From a bacterium CG_4_9_14_3_um_filter_65_15 (GTDB taxonomy: Bacteria > Krumholzibacteriota > Krumholzibacteriia > LZORAL124-64-63), in the NCBI GenBank assembly GCA_002790835.1, contig PFVX01000059.1, forward strand, positions 64,723-103,692: a stretch of 38,970 nt of DNA, written 5' to 3'. Positions 33,531 through 38,970 of this stretch are shown here, piece after piece. Position numbers and translations under genes: made by a program. The notes under the pieces were generated by a model, which searched no databases, had not been told where the DNA came from, and saw only the letters and a list, made by a program, of their open reading frames with translations. Numbering within the stretch: position 1 is the first letter of the stretch; each line of letters begins with the position of its first letter.

Positions 33531-34763
33531 CTATTTTCCGACAGCCCCACCACTGCGCAGTCGACGCAACAACTTCGGATCATTGATATTGTCCCGCAAA
33601 TAGGTCGCATCGTCAATCAACTCGCTGTCGGGATATTCGTCGATGAGCATCTGGAGATAGCGGCCGGCGATCCGGGTGTCATCGAACATCTCGATGGCAA
33701 CCTGGGCGGCCATGAAAAGGGCGTCGTCGGCGCGGTCACTCTCGGGATAATCCGTGTGGATGAGGGTATACAGGTCCAACTTATCCTTGGCCTCCGGTAG
33801 GACCATGGCCCGGGCGAATATCTCCTCAACGGTCATGCCCTGCCCCGGTCCGTACTCCCCGAACATCTGGACTTCGAAATGCTTGCGGGCGTCCAGCAGG
33901 TAATCCTTGATGATGGCGTCCTGGAATCCGGGCATCATGTCCTTGCGCACCTGTTCCCTGGCCTCGGCGAAGGTCTTGGAGCGCGCCGGTTGCCTCTGGT
34001 AGAGCTCCACCACATGCCAGCGATCCCCCACCTGGAAGGGCGGATTGAGTCCGTCCGGAAGGGCGAAGGCCTTGGTGGTGAAAATCTGCGAATTCGGGAT
34101 GATGGGGATGACCCCACCGTCGTTGAACCAACCCAGATCCCCGTCCAATTTCCTGAGTTCCTCGTTGACGCAATAGTCTTTCACAACATAGGGATATTGG
34201 TTCTTTGCTCCGCCCATTTTCAACCGAAGATAGGCTGCTTCCGCATCCGCTTTGGTGGAGGTATCCAAATCCCGCGCCTTGACCAATCCCAACTGCCGAT
34301 ACTTGTCGCGGTGCTCCTGGAAGAATTCCTGCAGCTCCGCGTCCGAGGGCTCCTTGTCCAACAACAATCCGTAGTTTGTCATGGCCGATTCCAGGGTCTC
34401 GCGACGCCGGGAAATGAGCGTCCGCGCGACATCCTGGTCATTGTAGAGTTCCCGCTCAACGGCCCCGAGCGCCAACACGGCCTTGTCCACCATGTGCTTG
34501 AGAGCCAACCGGCGGCCGTCCGCCCCTTCGTACCTGCGATGCATGGCGGGCGGCAACTCTTCCAGAAACATGTCCAGGTCGTCTTGGGTTATCTCGACCT
34601 TACCCACGCGGGCCAGAACGGGAGAATTGTCGTTTCCGCGGTCCCCGAACAAGGGGAGAAAGTCAGAGGGATCCTGCCGGGATCCCGATTGCTGGCATCC
34701 GCCGAGAACTACCAACCCGCACAGGGCAAGCAGGGACAAGACTATGCGGTGACGAGGGGACAT
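33531..34763 (-). CDS. SurA/PpiC-type peptidyl-prolyl isomerase lipoprotein
   Basis: A 410-residue periplasmic lipoprotein; lipobox LGGC, C23. The N-terminal chaperone-like helical part (~45-150, VLARVGKVEITQDDLDMFL) precedes a parvulin-like domain (~155-275, with GDLGWFNDGG and WHVVELYQRQPA). Such proteins help fold outer-membrane proteins. The C-terminal ~100 residues look TPR-like (YPESDRADDALFMAAQVAIE). ATG 34763 has AAGGAG upstream. It is first in the operon with the DUF2914 and LpoA-like genes, and 127 bases downstream of rplI on the same strand. Confidence 0.88.
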   Translation of the reverse strand: MSPRHRIVLSLLALCGLVVLGGCQQSGSRQDPSDFLPLFGDRGNDNSPVLARVGKVEITQDDLDMFLEELPPAMHRRYEGADGRRLALKHMVDKAVLALGAVERELYNDQDVARTLISRRRETLESAMTNYGLLLDKEPSDAELQEFFQEHRDKYRQLGLVKARDLDTSTKADAEAAYLRLKMGGAKNQYPYVVKDYCVNEELRKLDGDLGWFNDGGVIPIIPNSQIFTTKAFALPDGLNPPFQVGDRWHVVELYQRQPARSKTFAEAREQVRKDMMPGFQDAIIKDYLLDARKHFEVQMFGEYGPGQGMTVEEIFARAMVLPEAKDKLDLYTLIHTDYPESDRADDALFMAAQVAIEMFDDTRIAGRYLQMLIDEYPDSELIDDATYLRDNINDPKLLRRLRSGGAVGK

Positions 34764-34829
34764 CTCAACTGCTCCTTGCTGAAATCAATAACCATCGCAC
34801 GGGCGCACACGAACACCTTGCAACCCCCA

Positions 34830-34857
34830 CCAGGTTCGGGAGTTCCCGGTCTCCTGG
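34830..34857 (-). other. Hairpin between rplI and the PpiC-type gene
   Basis: CCAGG and CCTGG enclose a second stem CGGGA/TCCCG in the 127-base gap. No T run follows on the minus strand, so this is not a standard terminator; it might attenuate readthrough from rplI. Confidence 0.3.
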
Positions 34858-34890
34858 CCGCACCCATGTCGGATTCCCCGGCGCTGAGGG

Positions 34891-35334
34891 TCAAGCCTTG
34901 ACGACCCAGACCTTGGCCGTGAGTTCCACTTCCGCGTGCAGCCGCACCGGAACGGAGTAAACGCCCAGCTGCTTGATGGGCTCCTCCAGGACGACCTGCT
35001 TGAGCTCCAGCTCGATATTCTCGTTCGCCAGGGCTTCGACGATGCTCCGAGCGGTGACGGAGCCAAAAAGCTTGTCGTCATCACCGGCCTGGACCGCGAT
35101 GGTGCAGGAAAGCTCGCCCAGCTGGCGGGCACGCTCTTCGGCGCCGGCCTTGCGCAGGTCATCGCGCTTGGCTTCGAGCTTCATATGCTCCTGGAGCACG
35201 TTCCGGTTCCCGGGAGTTGCGGTCAGGGCCAACCCCTGAGGCAACAGGAAGTTGCGGGCATAGCCACGGCTGACATTGACGGTTTGACCCATCTCGCCGA
35301 GTTCCTCTACGTCCTGCATCAGAATCACATCCAT
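34891..35334 (-). CDS. rplI: 50S ribosomal protein L9
   Basis: A 147-residue ribosomal protein, the normal length. The N-terminal rRNA-binding domain has MDVILMQDVEELGEMGQTVNVSRGYARNFLLP (core: GQTVNVSRGYARNFLLP), the central helix is Lys/Glu-rich, and the C-domain follows with KLFGSVT. The start is ATG 35334, one base after the DUF2232 stop, with AGGTGG upstream. It closes the rpsF-rpsR-DUF2232-rplI block. Confidence 0.97.
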   Translation of the reverse strand: MDVILMQDVEELGEMGQTVNVSRGYARNFLLPQGLALTATPGNRNVLQEHMKLEAKRDDLRKAGAEERARQLGELSCTIAVQAGDDDKLFGSVTARSIVEALANENIELELKQVVLEEPIKQLGVYSVPVRLHAEVELTAKVWVVKA

Positions 35335-35335
35335 C

Positions 35336-36331
35336 TCAAACCACCTTTTCCTCATCCTCGGTTTCCGGATGAGCGAGCCTCCGAAAATCGAGCCATTGAT
35401 CCGCGAGCCCCAAAAGGACGCCCGCGGCGACAACCAGGGGCGCGAAGAACACACCCATTACCAACCAGAAAACCATGCGTCCCAGGGGGGACAGGACGCG
35501 GCCGATCACCGCAATCTGAACCGCCACACCCTGGACGCTCAGGATCAGCCCGGCCAGGAGGCTCAGGTTCAACCCGATGGTCCGAGCGGGATCCGTCCGC
35601 GTCAGCATCATGCCCAGCCCGATGATCAGCAACCACACCGTGTAAAACGGTACCTGCAGCCGGGAAAACGACCCGAACCGCAAGCTGGCTGTCAGCCCGC
35701 CGGTCAAGCGGGCGACGAACCAGACCAGACCCAGGATCATGCCGGCCTGGGCCAGCAGGCCCAGAGCAATCATCGCCGGGTAGATCCCGGCAGCCGCATC
35801 CAGCACGACGTCCAGTTCCTCCATCTCCTTGGCCATGGCCTGCCGGTGTTGCTCCGGTGTGGCCGTGGACGGTATGCGGGATTCCATCAGGCCCGTCATG
35901 TCCTGGCGCAGCATGTCCATCTGCTCGGCCACGGGAACTTCGTGGACCGACCACGCGAGCATGGGCACCAGGATTCCCGCACACAGCACCAGCGCAGCAT
36001 CGGGCCTCAACCGCACCCCCAGGGCCCAACCCGCGGCCACTCCCGCAGCCATGTTGGCTGCGGCTTGACCCACCATGGGCCCGGGACGGATGATAACGGC
36101 CGTCACCAGGGCGATCGCAGCGGCCAACACCACATGGCGTCCCGACCGGAAAACCAGCCAGGCCCAGCCCCACAACACCGACAATCCCAAGGGCACCGGG
36201 AGGGCGAGTACGGTCAGAAGACCGTTCGCTTGTCCCTCGCCGCCGCCTCCGGCGGCTACCTGCATCATCACGACAAGAGCGACGGTCAATGCAGCCAACA
36301 ATGCCAAGGGCAAATTACCGAAGCGAGCCAT
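35336..36331 (-). CDS. DUF2232 (YybS-like) membrane protein
   Basis: A 331-residue polytopic inner-membrane protein with about eight hydrophobic helices, a soluble loop near residues ~140-175, and GVFFAPLVVAAGVLLGLADQWLDFR near the end. Position between rpsR and rplI is the conserved site of YybS/DUF2232 proteins in many bacteria, though their function is unknown. AAGG just upstream of ATG 36331 decides the start over GTG 36337. Confidence 0.85.
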   Translation of the reverse strand: MARFGNLPLALLAALTVALVVMMQVAAGGGGEGQANGLLTVLALPVPLGLSVLWGWAWLVFRSGRHVVLAAAIALVTAVIIRPGPMVGQAAANMAAGVAAGWALGVRLRPDAALVLCAGILVPMLAWSVHEVPVAEQMDMLRQDMTGLMESRIPSTATPEQHRQAMAKEMEELDVVLDAAAGIYPAMIALGLLAQAGMILGLVWFVARLTGGLTASLRFGSFSRLQVPFYTVWLLIIGLGMMLTRTDPARTIGLNLSLLAGLILSVQGVAVQIAVIGRVLSPLGRMVFWLVMGVFFAPLVVAAGVLLGLADQWLDFRRLAHPETEDEEKVV

Positions 36332-36365
36332 GACCACCTTGCCTGTCGCGGTTCGGTGCCTTCAC

Positions 36366-36632
36366 CTAGCGATAGTACTCCTTGACGAACGGGAGTATGG
36401 CCAGGTGCCGCGCCCGCTTGATCGCAGTTGCCAGATGGCGCTGGAACTTGGGACTGGTACCCGTGTTGCGCCGGGGAGCGATCTTGCCGCGTTCCGTGAT
36501 GAAACGCCGCAGAAGCTCCTCATCCTTGTAGTCGATGGCGACAAGGCCGTTCTTGGTAAAGAAACAGGCCTTTTGTTTGCCGTGCCGCCTGGTCTTCTTC
36601 TTCTTTTTGATCCGAAGATTCTTGCGAGCCAC
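36366..36632 (-). CDS. rpsR: 30S ribosomal protein S18
   Basis: An 88-residue ribosomal protein. The Lys-rich start, [26 protein letters not shown] (core shown as [17 protein letters not shown]) and the [16 protein letters not shown] end are typical of S18. GTG 36632 has AAGGAG 6 bases upstream; the longer frame to 36776 would overlap rpsF. S18 binds S6 on the 30S platform. Confidence 0.97.
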   Translation of the reverse strand: MARKNLRIKKKKKTRRHGKQKACFFTKNGLVAIDYKDEELLRRFITERGKIAPRRNTGTSPKFQRHLATAIKRARHLAILPFVKEYYR

Positions 36633-36697
36633 CGGATTCTCCTTATTTGTTGTCCGCACCTCAGCCAGGACCGGACGATGATGAGCCGGCCACGAGA

Positions 36698-37060
36698 CTA
36701 CTGCTCGACGGCAGGCGCCTCCGATTGCTCTGATACCTTCCGCTTGGCGCGAGCCTTGCGGTTTCTTTCTTCCCATTCGTCGTCAACCACGACCAGGTGT
36801 CGCAACACCTTGTCGTCCTGGCGCAGGAAACGATCGAGACCCTCCACCACCGTGCCTTGGCTCCGGAACTTCAGGAACATGTAGTTCCCCTTGTTCTCGT
36901 GGTTGATCTCGTAGGCAAGGCGCCGGACCCCCCAATGGTTTTCTTGGGTAATCTCGCCCTCATGCTGGGACAGGATGTCACGGACACGCTGGACACGCAA
37001 CTCCATCTCGGACTCCGGTTGGTCCGCCTGCATGATAAAAATGAGTTCGTACTTCTTCAC
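36698..37060 (-). CDS. rpsF: 30S ribosomal protein S6
   Basis: A 120-residue S6. [12 protein letters not shown] starts the protein, then the segment [12 protein letters not shown] matches the family. The tail is charged. The start is GTG 37060 because GGGGAGG lies 8 bases upstream and MKKYEL is the family N-terminus; a GTG at 37069 overlaps that site. It leads the operon and is preceded by a 160-base leader and its own promoter. Confidence 0.95.
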   Translation of the reverse strand: MKKYELIFIMQADQPESEMELRVQRVRDILSQHEGEITQENHWGVRRLAYEINHENKGNYMFLKFRSQGTVVEGLDRFLRQDDKVLRHLVVVDDEWEERNRKARAKRKVSEQSEAPAVEQ

Positions 37061-37227
37061 TGGTTTCACCTCCCCTCGGACAGAATGACCCAGGCCTCCG
37101 TTTGGTCATCGGTGCGGATCGGTTTCGACCGCCGCCGACGCGGGCCCAGGTAGGGATGCGATCACTCAGCTTTGCAGCTGGGATATTGCGTTGTGTCAGC
37201 CTGCCCCGCAGGACGGGCTGATCGGGC
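37061..37227 (-). promoter_or_regulatory. Structured 5' leader of the rpsF operon
   Basis: From the predicted start site to the rpsF ribosome site about 160 bases are untranslated. Small stems are visible on the RNA strand: CCTGC/GCAGG around GGG near 37201-37213, and CGGT/ACCG closing a CGAA loop near 37125. S6:S18 repress their own mRNA through a structured leader in many bacteria. I could not confirm the consensus here; a covariance-model search would decide. Confidence 0.4.
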
Positions 37228-37256
37228 AATATACCGCGTAGAGAACCCCATGGCAA
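37228..37256 (-). promoter_or_regulatory. Predicted promoter of the rpsF-rpsR operon
   Basis: TTGCCA (37256-37251), 17 bases, then TATATT (37233-37228) on the minus strand. The match is good at both boxes, and it lies a few bases after the pth stop codon. Confidence 0.65.
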
Positions 37257-37260
37257 GGAA

Positions 37261-37917
37261 TCAGACCGCCCCGGGCTCCGGATCATCCAACTCGGTTATT
37301 CCCCGCCGGTTGAACCGGGAGGCCGCATGTTCGGTCCCGTGTTCCAACCAGTCTGTGCAGGCGGAGGCGGCGTGGGCGATCATCTCCTCCACGATATCCC
37401 GTTCTGGGGCCATGAACGGTTTCAAGACGAAATCCGCCCAATCCGCCGGTTCCACCTCCCCATCCCGCGGGGCAATTCCCAGGCGCAGACGGCAAACCTC
37501 TTCGGTCCCAAGGACTTCCAGAATATCAGCCAGACCGTTCTGGCCTCCGCTCCCGCCCCGAGCCCTCAATCGCACCGACCCCAAAGGCAGGTTCAGATCG
37601 TCGCAAACCACCAGGATCCGCACGGGAACGCCCTCGGCCTCCCCCTCCGGACCGCAAGGCGCAAGATCATCCTGGCCTTCCATCCAGGCGGACACCGCAC
37701 GGCCGGACCGGTTCATGTAGGTCAGAGGGGCCAGCAGGGTCACTCGACCATCAGGCCCTTGGCCGACGGCCTCCCGATAGAGCTCACCCCCCGATTCGAA
37801 CGTCGTTTTCCTGTCCCGCGCGACCGCCTCCAGCACCCGGAAACCGACGTTGTGCCGGGTATCCCGGTACTCCGGACCGGGATTCCCCAGCCCCACGATC
37901 AGGGTCTGCCGCACCAT
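37261..37917 (-). CDS. pth: Peptidyl-tRNA hydrolase
   Basis: A 218-residue enzyme that frees tRNA from dropped-off peptidyl-tRNA. Conserved residues are N12 (GLGNPG), catalytic H22 (TRHNVG), N69 (YMNRSG), the acid in CDDLNLPLG and N in GGQNGL. An insertion (~80-95, GQDDLAPCGPEGEAEG) makes it longer than E. coli Pth (194). AAAGGG lies upstream of ATG 37917. rplY-pth order is common; here 75 bases with a strong hairpin separate the genes. Confidence 0.96.
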   Translation of the reverse strand: MVRQTLIVGLGNPGPEYRDTRHNVGFRVLEAVARDRKTTFESGGELYREAVGQGPDGRVTLLAPLTYMNRSGRAVSAWMEGQDDLAPCGPEGEAEGVPVRILVVCDDLNLPLGSVRLRARGGSGGQNGLADILEVLGTEEVCRLRLGIAPRDGEVEPADWADFVLKPFMAPERDIVEEMIAHAASACTDWLEHGTEHAASRFNRRGITELDDPEPGAV

Positions 37918-37935
37918 AGGGGTGCCCTTTCCGCA

Positions 37936-37967
37936 AGCGGCCGGTCCCAGAAGAGGAACCGGCCGCT
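37936..37967 (-). other. Strong hairpin between rplY and pth
   Basis: AGCGGCCGGT (37936-37945) pairs with ACCGGCCGCT (37958-37967) around a 12-base loop. There is no T run on either strand, so it is not a canonical intrinsic terminator. It may be an RNA-processing or stability element that sets pth expression below rplY. Confidence 0.55.
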
Positions 37968-37992
37968 AGTCCATACTCGAGAACGATTGCGG

Positions 37993-38658
37993 CTAGTCGC
38001 CGTCCTTGGCCTCGCCGTCGCCTTCGGCCTGATCCGAAGCGCCTTCGCCGTCCTCGGCACCTTCGACGCCCTCAGCCTCTTCGACTTCTTCCACGAAGAC
38101 GACCTGCGGCTTGATGTTCAGGATCAGCTGGTCAGGATCGGTAACCAACTCTCCCACCTCCAGCTTCACATCGCGTGCGAACACCTTGTCATGGAGTTCG
38201 AGCTCGGAGATATCCACCTCGAAAAACTCCGGCAGGTCGCGCGGACGCACGGAGATTTCGATCATATCCAGGGACAGGGAAACGGTGGCCTCGCCGTTCT
38301 TGACCGCAGGGCATTCCCCGATCACCTGGATCTGGATCGGAAGGGTAACGGGCTCACCCCGGGGAATTTCCATCAGATCCACATGCAGGACCATGTCATT
38401 GACGGGATTGCGCTGAACTTCGCGGACCATGGCGGTGATGTCATCGTCTTTGCCGGCCTGCTCCAGGCTGAACAAGGCGGTGCGGCCGCTCAGATGAGTC
38501 ATCAGCACATCGAAATTGTGGGCATCGAGACTGATGAGCTCGCTCGGGCGCTCCTTGCCGTACAACACGGCGGGGATGTGGCCGGCGGCCCGTGCCCGAC
38601 GGTTGGCGTTCTTACCGGTCTCGGACCGGGGCATGATTTCCAGATTGACCAGACCCAT
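37993..38658 (-). CDS. rplY: 50S ribosomal protein L25 / Ctc
   Basis: A 221-residue L25 of the long Ctc/TL5 type: an N-terminal 5S rRNA-binding domain (KNANRRARAAGHIPAVLYG), a beta-rich C-terminal domain (~95-190, with VHVDLMEIPRGEPV), and a very acidic tail (EEVEEAEGVEGAEDGEG). AGGAGAA lies before ATG 38658. It is followed by pth on the same strand. Confidence 0.95.
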   Translation of the reverse strand: MGLVNLEIMPRSETGKNANRRARAAGHIPAVLYGKERPSELISLDAHNFDVLMTHLSGRTALFSLEQAGKDDDITAMVREVQRNPVNDMVLHVDLMEIPRGEPVTLPIQIQVIGECPAVKNGEATVSLSLDMIEISVRPRDLPEFFEVDISELELHDKVFARDVKLEVGELVTDPDQLILNIKPQVVFVEEVEEAEGVEGAEDGEGASDQAEGDGEAKDGD

Positions 38659-38841
38659 GGTGACTTCTCCTGGGGCTCGCGGCCCTGTGGGGCCGGGATA
38701 AGGGCTCGCCGATCATGACGGCAAGGAACCTTTCGGCATCCCTCCGGAGGTCGGAGGGGGAGCACTCGTGGAAACAGGCGACGGACTTCTGCTACGGATA
38801 GCTACTCCGCACCGCCAACCGGCATCCGGCAAAGGAGGGCA
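38659..38841 (-). other. rplY 5' leader with hairpin
   Basis: The 183 bases between the predicted promoter and rplY hold no gene. A hairpin, CGGCCC (38680-38685) with GGGCCG (38690-38695), lies just upstream of the ribosome site and might reduce access to it. CTCCGGAG near 38741 is a second short palindrome. Confidence 0.35.
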
Positions 38842-38871
38842 AAAATAAGCTCCGCCCGGGGGATCTGTCAA
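38842..38871 (-). promoter_or_regulatory. Predicted promoter of rplY
   Basis: TTGACA (38871-38866), an 18-base spacer and TATTTT (38847-38842) on the minus strand. The -35 is perfect and four bases of the -10 match. It is about 20 bases from the end of the insertion element. Confidence 0.65.
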
Positions 38872-38891
38872 GTGACCCGGACCAATCGGCC

Positions 38892-38970
38892 TAGTGCTCT
38901 GTCAGAATTTGCCTTTCGGGTAGAGTGACTTGAGCTTGAGCCGTGCGTCGTTGATGGTGAACTGCCAATC
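38892..38970 (-). mobile_element. Right-edge fragment of an IS630-like element
   Basis: The C-terminus of an IS630-type transposase is followed within about 9 bases by TAGTGCTCTGTCAG, which looks like a terminal inverted repeat beside a TA target. IS630 elements insert at TA and duplicate it. Only one end is inside the window, so the boundary near 38892 is tentative. Confidence 0.5.
38902..38970 (-). CDS. IS630-family transposase, C-terminal fragment (5' part beyond window)
   Basis: Twenty-two codons and a TGA enter from the right edge, reading DWQFTINDARLKLKSLYP near the end. This is the typical tail of IS630/Tc1-mariner-related DDE transposases (WQF-T-DAR-KLK-LYP). The catalytic triad is outside the window, so intactness is unknown. 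Confidence 0.6.
   Translation of the reverse strand, partial: DWQFTINDARLKLKSLYPKGKF

Noticed and set aside
37228-37256. Terminator after pth
   Set aside because: No stem followed by T residues is present in the gap; the AT-rich patch fits a promoter better.

Overview
The window is GC-rich chromosomal DNA from a diderm bacterium, read as an assembled piece of a genome rather than a plasmid or phage. Gene content points to the FCB side of the tree: a complete aerotolerance (Bat) operon, several lipoproteins, NtrC-type sigma-54 activators and DUF507 proteins. Krumholzibacteriota, Eisenbacteria or Latescibacterota-like lineages would fit. That placement is an inference from gene content; no marker gene was searched.

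Layout. Positions 1-4587 (minus strand) hold an NtrC-family response regulator, a small secreted Asp/Gly-rich protein and a large TPR-GAF-AAA+ sigma-54 activator cut by the left edge. From 4.7 to 7.5 kb lie rlmN, an Rrf2/IscR-like regulator and mutY, all encoding proven or likely Fe-S proteins. From 7.6 to 10.4 kb are a long-chain acyl-CoA synthetase and a cation diffusion facilitator. From 14.2 down to 10.3 kb (minus) runs a four-gene operon in which every junction is a 4-base overlap: BtpA-like protein, dTDP-glucose 4,6-dehydratase, B3/B4-domain protein and M28 peptidase with PDZ. Thymidine kinase, an HDOD protein and QueD follow.

From 25.8 down to 17.3 kb (minus) runs the centrepiece, a six-gene operon: MoxR, DUF58, a BatG-like protein, BatA, a BatB-BatC fusion and a BatD-BatE fusion. 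Two pairs of normally separate Bat proteins are joined, each with a remnant signal peptide in the middle acting as a membrane segment. To the right, on the plus strand, are two tandem DUF507 genes, a GT4 glycosyltransferase, an amidase lipoprotein whose second amidase domain is degenerate, and a TonB-like protein. Convergent to these (34.8 to 31.2 kb, minus) is an envelope operon: SurA/PpiC-like lipoprotein, DUF2914 protein and an LpoA-like lipoprotein with a periplasmic-binding fold.

The right end is a translation cluster on the minus strand: rplY, pth, then rpsF-rpsR-DUF2232-rplI. Good sigma-70-like promoters lie in front of rplY and rpsF. The last 79 bases are the end of an IS630-like element, about 20 bases upstream of the rplY -35 box.

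No tRNA, rRNA, CRISPR array or phage genes were seen. There is no gene-free stretch above 300 bases.
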